Of a DNA stretch of 41,258 nucleotides, positions 8,914 to 16,541 are shown piece by piece (within the stretch, counting starts at the first letter, position 1; each line of letters starts with the position of its first letter). A program made the translations under genes and the position numbers. Under the pieces are notes generated by a model. It saw only the letters and a list, made by a program, of their open reading frames with translations. It was not told the origin of the DNA and made no database searches. This stretch comes from Lentzea alba (GTDB lineage Bacteria > Actinomycetota > Actinomycetes > Mycobacteriales > Pseudonocardiaceae): the NCBI RefSeq assembly GCF_011067745.1, contig NZ_JAAMPJ010000024.1, positions 1-41,258 on the forward strand. The letters are read 5' to 3'.

Positions 8914-9975
8914 CTACCGCGAAGGCAGGTGCACCAGACCTGTGGCCGCCGAGATCGCCACTGCTGCGAGTGCGGCCAAGATCAGCCACGACATCGGGTG
9001 ACCGAGGTTCAGCGTCCATCTCATGCCGACACGCTGGTGCACAAGCAGAGCCGGGTCGGCGCGGTTGGCGTAGACGGTGCCGCCGACATGCCAGTACCGG
9101 TCGTCGTCGCGCTGCGACAGCCCCGAGTCCTCCTCGTCCTCATCCGCGAGGCGATGTCCCACGTCGCCGGTCCGCGCCATCCACACCAACGCCGCAGCGA
9201 AAGCAGCGGCCACAGGAGCTGCGGCGAGCACGGTCCACGCAGATGACGGCGTGACCACCGTCCACATCTGCAACGCGATCACGGTCAGGGCGGCGTTGAC
9301 CGCGGTGGCCACGAGCACCACGATCCGCAGCATTCCGGTCAGGTAGGCGCGGTAGCGTCGCGCGGAGGCTGCGGGACGGGCCGCGTCGAGCTCCGGCCGG
9401 CTTCGTGGCAGGACGACCACGACGAGAACCGCGAGCACTAGTACGACGAGCTGGTGCGTGACCGGCCACGCGGCGGTCCACGGCGTCGTCCCGATTCGGT
9501 GGTGGGCGTCGACGGCGAGCCCGGTGAACGTCGGCAGACTCGTCGGCAGCGTGCTGTAGCGGACTAGGCCGAGCACAGCTGTCGCCACGAGGAAAGCGGT
9601 GGCGGGCAACAGGAACAGCCACGCCAGCCGCACCGGGTCCGTGCGCAGCGAGGTGTCCGATGCCACGCCCTGGCGGCGTGACGTCCACTCCCCCAGCCGT
9701 TTCGCCCTGGCCAATGCCGCCGATGCGGCCCAGTAGAAGAGCAGATCCGCCATGACCAACGGGGGCACGAGGCCGCTGACACCTCCGATGGAAACGACCA
9801 CCGCGGCCGCACCGAGCAGAGCCACGCCGGCGCGGTAGGCGTTGCGCACCGTGCGAAGGACGGGTTCGCGCAGCCGTTCGCGCGGAACCCGGATCCCGAA
9901 GGGCAGCGTCGGCCTGGCCAGCGCGGGCATCGCGAGAAACCCGGCCGTGATGATCACGGTCCAGAGGATCGTCAT
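8914..9975 (-). CDS. DUF5808/DUF1648-type multi-pass membrane protein
   Basis: A 353-residue protein with about seven membrane helices; clear ones are LGAAAVVVSIGGVSGLVPPLV, WLFLLPATAFLVATAVLGLV, LVVLVLAVLVVVVLP, the pair around IVVLVATAVNAALTVIAL, and LILAALAAVAISAATGLV at the C terminus. Between the last two, DDDRYWHVGGTVYANRADPA and RVGMRWTLNLGHP match the DUF5808 signature. Function is unknown. It starts 4 bp after the stop of the GntR regulator, whose 3' end carries its ribosome site, so the two form an operon. The regulator type suggests it belongs to a stress-induced envelope group. Confidence 0.8.
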   Translation of the reverse strand: MTILWTVIITAGFLAMPALARPTLPFGIRVPRERLREPVLRTVRNAYRAGVALLGAAAVVVSIGGVSGLVPPLVMADLLFYWAASAALARAKRLGEWTSRRQGVASDTSLRTDPVRLAWLFLLPATAFLVATAVLGLVRYSTLPTSLPTFTGLAVDAHHRIGTTPWTAAWPVTHQLVVLVLAVLVVVVLPRSRPELDAARPAASARRYRAYLTGMLRIVVLVATAVNAALTVIALQMWTVVTPSSAWTVLAAAPVAAAFAAALVWMARTGDVGHRLADEDEEDSGLSQRDDDRYWHVGGTVYANRADPALLVHQRVGMRWTLNLGHPMSWLILAALAAVAISAATGLVHLPSR

Positions 9976-9979
9976 GCAG

Positions 9980-10381
9980 TCAGCTCCCTTCCCGGACGTC
10001 GGCGACGAAGCCGCTCAGCACGTCACGGCTGCGGCCGAGGACCTCGTCGGGCGTGATGCCCTGCGTCGTCGCCTCCGCCAGCAAGGTCCGCAGCCGCGCC
10101 TGCCACGCGTCGGCGAAGCCCGCGTCGGGCGGGCCGCTGCCGTGGTCGCGCCGCACGACCGCGCCGCTCTTGCGGTTGATCCGGATGACGCCCTCGCGGC
10201 GGAGCAGGTCGTAGGCCTTGCTCACGGTGTGGAAGTTGATGCCCAGGTCCACGCCGAGCTGCCGGGTGGAGGGCAGCGGGTCGCCCGCGCGCAGCTCGCC
10301 GGTTGCGATCGCTTCCACCACCCGGTCCCGGATCTGCTGGTAGATCGGCGTCTCGCTGTCGAGGTCGATCGTCAGTAGCAC
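9980..10381 (-). CDS. GntR-family regulator, YtrA type
   Basis: A 133-residue protein beginning VLLTIDLDSETPIYQQIRDR from a GTG. Residues 1-70 form the GntR winged helix, with AGDPLPSTRQLGVDLGIN and FHTVSKAYDLLRREGVI as the HTH and a basic wing. The short C-terminal helical tail of about 60 residues, with no large effector domain, defines the YtrA subgroup, which usually regulates adjacent transporters or membrane proteins and its own operon. It is divergent from 10442-10798 across a 60-bp gap carrying a strong inverted repeat. It is co-transcribed with the DUF5808 gene. Confidence 0.88.
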   Translation of the reverse strand: MLLTIDLDSETPIYQQIRDRVVEAIATGELRAGDPLPSTRQLGVDLGINFHTVSKAYDLLRREGVIRINRKSGAVVRRDHGSGPPDAGFADAWQARLRTLLAEATTQGITPDEVLGRSRDVLSGFVADVREGS

Positions 10382-10393
10382 GACGCCAAGTCT

Positions 10394-10420
10394 ATCTGTT
10401 ATACAAGTACTACAACAGAT
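10394..10420. promoter_or_regulatory. Candidate operator for the YtrA-type regulator
   Basis: Perfect 7-bp arms ATCTGTT (10394-10400) and AACAGAT (10414-10420) flank a partly symmetric centre containing GTAC. The 27-bp site begins 13 bp upstream of the GntR gene start and overlaps TATACA and TACAAC, which could serve as -10 boxes for either direction. It most likely mediates autorepression and control of the divergent pair. Confidence 0.75.
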
Positions 10421-10441
10421 GCTCACTGGGGAGGGGGACTC

Positions 10442-10798
10442 ATGGCCAGGACATCGGTCCACAACCACGTGCTGATCGTCGAGTTCAGCGCGTGGGAACG
10501 GCTTTTCACGCAGCGCAGGCGGATCGTGGTGCCGTTGACCGCGGCGCGGCAGGTCCAAGCCGAACCGGATGCGTTGGCCGCCATCCGCGGCATGCGCATC
10601 GCGGGCGCGGAGGTGTTCGGCGTGCTCAAGGCCGGCTACTGGGGGCTTGGCACCAATGCGCGCCAGCTCGTGTGCGTCCGCCGGGGTCACCCCGCGGTCC
10701 GGATCACCTTGGCACCCGGTTTCGCTGCGCGTTTCGACGAAATCCTGGTGAGCGCTCCCACCGCGGTCTCACACACACTCGTGGCGGTGCGGACATGA
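10442..10798 (+). CDS. Small conserved protein, PH-like fold possible
   Basis: A 118-residue soluble protein. It starts with ATG after GAGGGGG and contains FSAWERLFTQRRRIVVPLTA, then VFGVLKAGYWGLG and a C-terminal beta-rich part (RQLVCVRRGHPAVRITLAP, FDEILVSAP). The alternation of strands and the WERLF...RRIVVPL opening resemble actinobacterial PH-like small proteins encoded beside YtrA regulators, but I cannot assign a family firmly. Its TGA overlaps the ATG of the CPBP protease gene, so the two are translationally coupled and share the GntR operator. Confidence 0.7.
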   Translation: MARTSVHNHVLIVEFSAWERLFTQRRRIVVPLTAARQVQAEPDALAAIRGMRIAGAEVFGVLKAGYWGLGTNARQLVCVRRGHPAVRITLAPGFAARFDEILVSAPTAVSHTLVAVRT

Positions 10799-11634
10799 GC
10801 ACCGTGCGACCCGTCATCACGTTCCTGTCAATCACTTTCGCACTGCCGTGGCTGCTGTGGCTGGCAAGCGTGAGCACCGAGATCGTCGCGGCGGGCAGCA
10901 TGCTGTGCGTCGGAATCGCAACGGCCGTCACCACACGGTTGACGCGTACCGGCGACACCGGTCTCACCATCCGCCCGTTGCGCACTGTCGGCGCCTACTG
11001 CGCACTCGCCCTGATCGGTGTGCTCGGCTTGGCCGCGCTCGCCGTCGCCATCGGGACGGCAGCAGGTGTGCACCGGCTCGACCTGACCGGGTTTTCCGGC
11101 CTGCACCAGGTCTTCGGCAGCGGGCCGACGGCGGCGGTGATGTTCGCGGCCCTGGCGAAGAACGCCATCGTGTTCGTGATCCTGCTCCCTTTCGCGTTCT
11201 GCGAGGAATGGGGCTGGCGAGGGTTCCTGTTGCCGCGCTTGCTGCCACTGGGCACGTGGACCGGACTGCTGACGAGCGGCGTCATCTGGGCGCTGTGGCA
11301 CTTGCCCGGCTATGTCGGGCCGCACGCCCGGCCGGCGTTCCTGAGCTTCGCCATCTTCTGCGTCCTCTTCGGAACCCTGCTGGGCTGGCTTCGCATGACC
11401 ACGAACTCCATCTGGCCATCCACCGTCGCCCACGCCGCGTACAACACGCTGGTGCTCGGGTTCGTCAACGTCGCGTTCACCGACTCCGCTGAACTGGCCA
11501 CGCCGAACCCGTGGACGTTCGGCATGGGTGGGTGGCCGGGCTGGCTGGTCATGTCGGTCCTCATCACGATCCTCGCGGTGACCGGCCGCATCGTCGCAGG
11601 AGCACGTAGATCCCACATCAACGCGAGCCACTGA
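10795..11634 (+). CDS. CPBP-family intramembrane glutamic protease
   Basis: A 279-residue membrane protein with about eight helices. The CAAX protease/bacteriocin-processing motifs are present: Glu137-Glu138 with Arg142 in CEEWGWRGF, His169 in LWHLPG, and His213 with Asn217 in VAHAAYN. These proteins cleave peptide bonds within the membrane, as Rce1-like proteases; the substrate here is unknown. The ATG overlaps the stop of the upstream gene. An inverted repeat 15 bp after the stop is a likely terminator. Confidence 0.88.
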   Translation: MSTVRPVITFLSITFALPWLLWLASVSTEIVAAGSMLCVGIATAVTTRLTRTGDTGLTIRPLRTVGAYCALALIGVLGLAALAVAIGTAAGVHRLDLTGFSGLHQVFGSGPTAAVMFAALAKNAIVFVILLPFAFCEEWGWRGFLLPRLLPLGTWTGLLTSGVIWALWHLPGYVGPHARPAFLSFAIFCVLFGTLLGWLRMTTNSIWPSTVAHAAYNTLVLGFVNVAFTDSAELATPNPWTFGMGGWPGWLVMSVLITILAVTGRIVAGARRSHINASH

Positions 11635-11649
11635 CTTCTCGACGACTTC

Positions 11650-11677
11650 GGGCAGGCCGCGGTTGCGCGACCTGCCC
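11650..11677 (+). terminator. Possible terminator after the CPBP gene
   Basis: GGGCAGG (11650-11656) pairs with CCTGCCC (11671-11677) over a 14-nt loop. There is no T tract, so it would be an actinobacterial-type hairpin terminator. Confidence 0.45.
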
Positions 11678-11761
11678 AATCCAGTGCCGTCTCATCGCGC
11701 CGCAGCGAGTCTCCATGTTGCTTCTCCGGTCACAGCCAACCTGCGCAGCGTTCGCGGGAAA

Positions 11762-11823
11762 GGTTTGCCTCGCGGGCATTTTCCGGCATCTTTATTGGTG
11801 GAGCGCCGGGAAGCCCGGTCGGC
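11762..11823 (+). promoter_or_regulatory. Leader element copy 2 (detached)
   Basis: Long form of the leader: GGTTTGCCT at 11762-11770, CGGCATCTTT at about 11784-11793, GGTGGAG, then the core at 11805-11823 (with CCCGG where others have YCTGG). Copies 3 and 5 share the whole 62-nt layout. It points towards the antiporter gene at 12785 but lies about 960 bp upstream. It abuts the broken end of a formyl-THF cyclo-ligase fragment exactly at the core's 3' edge. Confidence 0.65.
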
Positions 11824-12124
11824 CCGCGCCCTTGCCCAGCCTGACGCCTCGGCGGTTCACCGCTACCGTTCCGCACACGAGAAGGTCGATCTTGGGCATC
11901 TCATCCGTGTCGACGGTCCTGGCGAACAACGCGGCCTTCTTCGGCACCGCCGCTTCCTCAGGCGAAACAGGCAGCTTCGAGGGGTCGAGCTCGTAGAACG
12001 GCTTGGCTGCGGCGATTTTGGGAACCGCCACGAAAAGCAGCTTGCCCTGCCGAGGCCCCAACACCCTGACCGGAGCCTGCGGCTTGTCCGGCACGGCCTT
12101 CACCACGCGCGCCTGATCGAACAT
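11822..12124 (-). pseudogene. 5-formyltetrahydrofolate cyclo-ligase-like internal fragment
   Basis: About 100 codons read ARVVKAVPDKPQAPVRVLG, GKLLFVAVPKIAAAKPFYEL and IDLLVCGTVAVNRRGVRLGKGAG. This matches the central to C-terminal part of MTHFS/5-FCL-like proteins, which convert 5-formyl-THF to methenyl-THF; the final VRLGKGxG nucleotide-binding loop is followed in intact members by GYSD. Here homology stops right after GKGAG, at leader copy 2. The N-terminal third is also missing. It is a gene fragment. Confidence 0.65.
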
Positions 12125-12203
12125 ATGTTACGAATGCAGTGATAGGTTCTCGCGTCATGGGTCGGCAGCTTCTCGAACCGTCCCAAATGGACGGCATGCT
12201 CAC

Positions 12204-12539
12204 CTACGGGTAGCGCCGCGGTGATGACGCGTGTCGGTTGTTCCCGTCTGCCGGTGCGGCGTCGGGAACGCCGACACACAGTTTCCGAGCTAGTAGAAGC
12301 AGCTGGCTGTGCTCGTCCTCGGCCAGATGCTCAGTGACGCCAAGCCAGTCTCCTTCCTCAACGGCGGCTTCTTCCGCGGCAGCGACGATCACGTGCCGCA
12401 CGAAGTCACGCACGGTGGCGTCGAGTTCCACAGCAAGTCGCAACAAGCCGGTGCGGACTACTTCCCGGCGGAGCCACCGTCTACTCAGACCGCCACCGGC
12501 CGGACGCCGCTGGCCGCAAACGAACCACAGGCACCACAC
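12204..12539 (-). CDS. Hypothetical protein
   Basis: The middle of this frame, GLLRLAVELDATVRDFVRHV through VIVAAAEEAAVEEGDWLGV and EHLAEDEHSQLLLLARKL, has good protein character and a codon third-position bias like that of neighbouring genes. I do not recognise a family. The first 25 codons read poorly and no convincing ribosome site was found, so the start is uncertain. It may be a remnant, as it lies in a decayed 1.1-kb stretch. Confidence 0.35.
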   Translation of the reverse strand: MWCLWFVCGQRRPAGGGLSRRWLRREVVRTGLLRLAVELDATVRDFVRHVIVAAAEEAAVEEGDWLGVTEHLAEDEHSQLLLLARKLCVGVPDAAPADGNNRHASSPRRYP

Positions 12540-12756
12540 AACCGGCGGTCCTCATCTTCCGACGTAATCGGACCATCGCGCCTTCATCGACTCAATGTCG
12601 TCAAGCAAGAGATCGCTATGCCGACAGCCCCCGAAAGCTGTATCTGGTCGACCCAGCAGGTGCCGTTCAACGGAGCGCAGGCCACTGTGGACGTTCCCGA
12701 GCTGACTGGTGCGGACCCACGCTGTGTTTCAGCACGTCTCCGACCGGGTGTCTGAG

Positions 12757-12781
12757 GCGCCCTTGACGCACGGAAGGGCGC
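12757..12781 (+). promoter_or_regulatory. Hairpin that hides the antiporter ribosome-binding site
   Basis: GCGCCCTT (12757-12764) pairs perfectly with AAGGGCGC (12774-12781). The Shine-Dalgarno GGAAGGG at 12772-12778 lies in the 3' arm and loop edge, only 6 nt before the GTG at 12785. The stem would block translation initiation unless opened. Confidence 0.6.
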
Positions 12782-12784
12782 ACT

Positions 12785-13942
12785 GTGGACCCGGCTCCCC
12801 TGCTGTACGCCGGCGCGGGGCTGGCAACGCTCGCCGCCGCCCTGTTGCCACGGCTGCTCGACCGCGCGCCGATCTCCATGCCGATGCTCTTCCTGAGCAC
12901 CGGCGCGCTCACCTTCACGATCATGGATCCGCTGCCCGATCCCGATCCCGTCCGGCACAGCACCGCGCTGCTGCACCTGACCGAGGTGTGCGTGATCATC
13001 TCGCTGATGGGCGCCGGCCTCGCGTTGAACCGGGCGGTCAGCGCGCGTGGCTGGGCCAGCACCTGGCGGCTGCTCGCGATCACGATGCCGCTGTCCGTGG
13101 TCTGCGTCGGCGTGCTCGGCTGGAGTGCGCTGGGCCTCGGGGTCGCGGCCAGCGTTCTGCTCGCGGCGGCGCTCGCGCCGACCGACCCAGTGCTCGCCAG
13201 TGAGGTCCAGGTCGCCGAACCGGCGGAGAATCCGGACTCCGACGAGGACGAGGACGAGGCCGAGGCCGGGTTCGCGCTCACCTCCGAGGCAGGGCTCAAC
13301 GACGGGCTGGCGTTCCCGTTCACTCATGCCGCCATCGCGATCAGCCTCGCCGGAGCCGCGCCGTCGCGGTGGCTCGCGCACTGGCTCGCCGTGGACGTGC
13401 TGTGGCGCATCGTCGCCGCTCTGGCCATCGGCGGCCTCGTGGGCTGGCTGCTGGGCAAGCTGTTCTTCTCCGCGCCCTCGGAACGATTCCGCCTCGCCGA
13501 ACACGCGGAGGGCTTCGTCGCGCTCGCCGCCACGTTCCTCGCCTACGGGCTCACCGAACTCGCCGAGGGGTACGGGTTCATCGCCGTGTTCGTCTGCGCC
13601 TGCACGATCAGAGCCGCCGAACGGCACCACGGCTACCACCAGGTCCTGCACCGCTACGTCGAACAAGCCGAGCGCATGCTCACCGTCCTGATCGTCTTCC
13701 TGCTCGGAGGGGCGGCCGCCACCGGCCTTTTCACCGGCATCAGCTGGCCGGAGATCGGGATCGCCACGGTGATCCTGCTGCTGGTACGACCGCTGACCGG
13801 CTGGCTGGGCCTGCTCGGCGGCCGAACCGGGCCGCGTGAACGCGCCGTCATCTCGTTCTTCGGTGTCCGCGGCGTGGGATCGTTGTTCTACGTCACCTAC
13901 GCCATCCAGGAAGGCCAGTTCTCCGAACACGGTGTCGTGTAG
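12785..13942 (+). CDS. CPA1-type cation/proton antiporter, cut short by an amber codon
   Basis: A 385-residue product of the NhaP/NHE (CPA1) type, which exchanges Na+ or K+ for H+ across the membrane. About eleven helices are visible; LAPTDPVLAS and ALTSEAGLNDGLAFPF hold the conserved Asp residues, and FFGVRGVGSLFYVTYA is the late conserved helix. An acidic insert (DSDEDEDEAEAG) follows the TDP motif. The TAG at 13940-13942 sits where homologues have Trp in a WRIVGLVVIGS-like helix. The same frame then stays open, RIVGLVVIGSILGHGLSASP and a basic tail, to a TGA at 14087-14089, giving 434 residues if read through. The final helix is therefore lost unless the amber is suppressed or is a sequencing error. 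A hairpin masks its ribosome site. Confidence 0.85.
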   Translation: MDPAPLLYAGAGLATLAAALLPRLLDRAPISMPMLFLSTGALTFTIMDPLPDPDPVRHSTALLHLTEVCVIISLMGAGLALNRAVSARGWASTWRLLAITMPLSVVCVGVLGWSALGLGVAASVLLAAALAPTDPVLASEVQVAEPAENPDSDEDEDEAEAGFALTSEAGLNDGLAFPFTHAAIAISLAGAAPSRWLAHWLAVDVLWRIVAALAIGGLVGWLLGKLFFSAPSERFRLAEHAEGFVALAATFLAYGLTELAEGYGFIAVFVCACTIRAAERHHGYHQVLHRYVEQAERMLTVLIVFLLGGAAATGLFTGISWPEIGIATVILLLVRPLTGWLGLLGGRTGPRERAVISFFGVRGVGSLFYVTYAIQEGQFSEHGVV

Positions 13943-14282
13943 CGAATCGTCGGACTCGTGGTCATCGGTTCCATTCTCGGGCACGGCTTGTCCGCGTCAC
14001 CGGCGATGTGGTTGCTCGACCGCCGACGGCGGCAGAAGGCACGCGCCCGCCACGGCGACGCAGGCGAGGCACCCCACACTCCCGTCTGACACAGTTTCGC
14101 CGTCGATCAATTGTTCGGCTTTTCGGTCGATGCAGGACCACTTGCACCACCGGCTCACCACGGCGCTACCTTGCCGAGTTCACTCAAGGCCCAGACGCGG
14201 CACTATGTGATCGCGCGGGCAGCCACTGCCGCAGCGGCCCATACTTGACGTGGGTGATCACGGCCGGTGCGGAAGGGATGTT

Positions 14283-14565
14283 GTGGGCGAGCACATGCAG
14301 ATCGGTGAGGTCGCCGAGCGGATCGGTCTGTCGTTGCGCACGATCCGCTACTACGAGGAAGTCGGCCTGGTCGTGCCCAGCGTGCGCAGCCAGGGCGGGT
14401 TTCGCCTGTACACCGAGCCTGAGTGCAGCGGTTGGTGTGATCACGCGGATGAAGCCGCTGGGCTTCCAGCTGGACGAGATGCGCGCGAACTTCTCGGCAT
14501 CCTCGACTCCGGACAGTGAGCACTTGCACACCAAGCTGTCCGGTCAGCTGACCGGCTCGCACTGA
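14283..14565 (+). pseudogene. MerR-family regulator with two frameshifts
   Basis: From the GTG at 14283 or ATG at 14295 the frame gives MQIGEVAERIGLSLRTIRYY and EEVGLVVPS, a standard MerR HTH and wing, up to FRLYTEPE. The frame then shifts and the expected VITRMKPLGFQLDEMRA is read in the next frame, after which ELLGILDSG is back in the first frame and soon stops at 14519. A further shift gives HLHTKLSGQLTGSH ending at 14565. The coiled-coil and effector domain are lost. It is a broken gene, unless all shifts are sequence errors. The DNA between 13943 and 14282 contains only the antiporter tail and no gene. Confidence 0.75.
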
Positions 14566-14631
14566 CGCATCTGCGAAGCGGGCCGTATCCCACGCGGATG
14601 CCGCCCGCTCGGGCGGACCGACATGAGTGGG

Positions 14632-15042
14632 CTAGTTGTCGTCGTCTGGGCAACGGACCGACGCGAACACCGTTTTGCCGCCGTGAGGCAGTGGACGGGT
14701 GCCCCACTCGTGTGCGAGGTTGTCGACAACCACGATGCCCCGACCTCTGGTGCCGCCGAGTCGTGAATGCCCGTGCACCGGCTGCGCCGGTGATCTGTCG
14801 TCGACTTCGATCGTGATCTCGCACCGTGCGGTGTGCCGGAAGATGCGGAGTCGCCCCGTGCCAGGTGTGTGGTCCAGGACGTTGCTCACCAGTTCGGTGA
14901 CGACGAGCGCGACGTCGTAGCGGTGGTCTTCGCCCAGATCGTGCAATGCCGTGGCTATGTGGCCGCGCACTGCCGACAGATTGGTGGCCGGCTCAACAGC
15001 CAAGTCGAGCACCATTGCCGCTGGGCCGTCACCGGCGGTCAT
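14632..15042 (-). CDS. HATPase_c ATP-binding protein (anti-sigma kinase type)
   Basis: A 136-residue protein of the RsbW/SpoIIAB-like histidine-kinase-fold family. The N box is VVTELVSNVLDHT, the G1 region VDDRSP, and the G2 region GTRGRGIVVVDNLA, followed by a strand pair ending GGKTVFASVRC. Such proteins bind a sigma factor and phosphorylate a STAS antagonist, or act in related switches. The ATG at 15042 is preceded by GGAGG at a spacing of 10. No sigma factor or STAS gene is next to it; the STAS gene at 602-985 is a possible but unproven partner. Confidence 0.82.
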   Translation of the reverse strand: MTAGDGPAAMVLDLAVEPATNLSAVRGHIATALHDLGEDHRYDVALVVTELVSNVLDHTPGTGRLRIFRHTARCEITIEVDDRSPAQPVHGHSRLGGTRGRGIVVVDNLAHEWGTRPLPHGGKTVFASVRCPDDDN

Positions 15043-15152
15043 CAGTTGGGCGCCTCCGAATAAGCACACACCGTCCTGCTGTGCGCTCTTCGCACGGTAT
15101 CCGCGACTGACCGGATTCGATCACGGATTCGGAGGCCGGCGACCTTTCGAGT

Positions 15153-15386
15153 TCATTGCGCTTTGGCGATGGTGATGCGACCGGCTTCGTCACGCCCTGG
15201 ACTCACCACGAGCAACCTGTTCTCGCCACGCAACACCGCGACAGTCGAGTCCTCGGTCCAGAGCCGTTGACCGTGTCGCACCACGGCGAGCACTTGATGC
15301 CGGCAGTCGAGCGGTGAACATCCGATCTCGTCGTGCGTGACCGCGCGTTCCGCGACCGTCCATTCGTGCGCGAACTCATGCCTGCT
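15153..15386 (-). pseudogene. RCK/TrkA-type C-terminal domain remnant
   Basis: The frame contains HEWTVAERAVTHDEIGCSPL and QVLAVVRHGQRLWTEDSTVA and LRGENRLLVVSPG. It is collinear with the C-terminal 80 residues of the intact RCK protein at 33638-34252 (DEVGSSPLECGNDVLAVVRD, LWVEDSTVGELRGDDRLVVL). The N-terminal NAD-binding half is missing. The specific leader found upstream of the intact copy is also present here at 15457-15600, so an internal deletion of about 120 codons removed the front of the gene while keeping its control region. Confidence 0.75.
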
Positions 15387-15456
15387 CCCCAATCGGCCGC
15401 TACCTCGACGACGTTTCCGCGTCGCAGGTAGCCCGCCCGCCCTCGTCCACACCGGA

Positions 15457-15600
15457 CGGGTACCGGCCTCCGATCCCCCGGCCGGTACCCGTTCTCCCCG
15501 GAAGGGTCTGGCACGGACGCTCACCCGACCGAATGTGTCCGCGTCGGCAGTCTGCGGAAGCCCGCATTGTGCAACCTTGCGAGGTCCTTTCGATGAGGGC
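15457..15600 (-). promoter_or_regulatory. RCK leader, copy A
   Basis: Copy of the leader at 34277-34430. It has a perfect 12-bp hairpin, CGGGTACCGGCC (15457-15468) with GGCCGGTACCCG (15480-15491), a shorter stem pairing 15513-15518 with 15537-15542, and the TTGCACAATGC box at 15564-15574 (minus strand) with flanking CGCAAGG. Copy B matches over most of this length; its equivalent stem has changed G-U to G-C at the outer pair. That pattern suggests the transcript folds. Confidence 0.65.
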
Positions 15601-15623
15601 GTCGGCGGAGATCCTCGCGTGGC

Positions 15624-15809
15624 TCAGCCGTCGCTGCGCATGATGAGGGCGAGACCACCTGCGAGGATCACGGCAATGGTGATCAGCCCCGCCCATCCAC
15701 CCCATGAAGCCAACGCAAGTACGACGACCGGTACTACCACCAACATGCCGACGAGAGCCCACGGGCGGACCACACCACTGGAGTCGAACAGGAATCGGCG
15801 CATCTCCAC
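15624..15809 (-). CDS. Small two-helix membrane protein
   Basis: A 61-residue protein, MEMRRFLFDSSGVVRPWALV then two hydrophobic helices, MLVVVPVVVLALASW and AGLITIAVILAGGLALIM, and a short polar end. It lies 69 bp downstream of trkA on the same strand and may be a late member of that operon. Function unknown. It may start at the internal Met3. Confidence 0.6.
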   Translation of the reverse strand: MEMRRFLFDSSGVVRPWALVGMLVVVPVVVLALASWGGWAGLITIAVILAGGLALIMRSDG

Positions 15810-15878
15810 AGCCTCGCAAACGTCCTGTCGTGACCTTCGCCTGGGTAGCGCGGCATGGGTGATGTTGTTCTACCGATG

Positions 15879-16541
15879 TCAGGTGAGGTCGGCCACGCGT
15901 TCGACCTCGGAGGTCCGGCCGGCCAGGATCAGCACGTCGCCTCGGTTGATCACCGTGTCGGCCGTGGCGTAGGTGAAGCCCTCGCCCGGCCGCTTCACGC
16001 CGACCACCGTCACTCCGTACTTCGACCGCAGACGGCTCTGGTCCAGCGGCATGCCGACGGCCTCTGCCGGGGCGCGGGTCTTGACCATCGCGTAGTCGTC
16101 CTCGAACTCGATGAAGTCGAGCATTCTGCCGGTTACGAGGTGGGCGACGCGCTCGCCCATCTCGTGCTCGGGCAGCACCACGTGGTGCGCGCCCATGCGT
16201 TGCAGGATGCGGCCGTGCTGGCGGCTGACGGCCTTGGCCCAGATGTGGGGAATGTCGAAGTCCACCAGCAGGGCGGTGGTGAGGATGCTGGCTTCGAGGT
16301 CGGTTCCGATGCCGACGACGGCGCGCTGGAACTGGTCGACGCCGAGCTGTCTCATCACCTCCGGGTCGGTGGTGTCGGCGACGACGGCGTGGGTGAGATC
16401 CTGCGCGTGCTGCTGGACGATCTTGGGGTTCGAGTCGATGCCGAGGACCTCGGTTCCGCGGGCGGTGAGTTCGAGCGCCAGTGAGCTGCCGAAGCGGCCA
16501 AGGCCCACCACGACCACCCGTGAGGTTCGCTTATCCGACAA
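15879..16541 (-). CDS. trkA: TrkA-family potassium uptake regulator (KtrA-like)
   Basis: A 220-residue peripheral membrane protein. RVVVVGLGRFGSSLALELTA (9-28) is the Rossmann dinucleotide loop of the RCK_N domain, with the acidic GIDSNP at the end of strand two. The C-terminal RCK_C/TrkA_C domain runs from about 140 (FEDDYAMVKTRAPAEAVGMP to GDVLILAGRTSEVERV). Such subunits form octameric rings that gate KtrB/TrkH by binding ATP/ADP or NAD(H) and often c-di-AMP. TTG start with GAGGAGCG upstream; it overlaps the trkH stop by 11 bp, so the two are co-translated. Confidence 0.92.
   Translation of the reverse strand: MSDKRTSRVVVVGLGRFGSSLALELTARGTEVLGIDSNPKIVQQHAQDLTHAVVADTTDPEVMRQLGVDQFQRAVVGIGTDLEASILTTALLVDFDIPHIWAKAVSRQHGRILQRMGAHHVVLPEHEMGERVAHLVTGRMLDFIEFEDDYAMVKTRAPAEAVGMPLDQSRLRSKYGVTVVGVKRPGEGFTYATADTVINRGDVLILAGRTSEVERVADLT

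Noticed and set aside
13230..13265. Acidic repeat GACGAGGAC as a tandem repeat element
   Set aside because: Short acidic insert within the antiporter protein, not an independent repeat.
12584..13984. Long minus-strand frame opposite the antiporter
   Set aside because: Low-complexity acidic/Arg composition typical of an antisense shadow of a membrane protein gene.
15457..15600. Classical ydaO/c-di-AMP riboswitch upstream of RCK genes
   Set aside because: The gene context would fit, but I could not find its conserved junction sequences in either copy. It is left as an unnamed leader.
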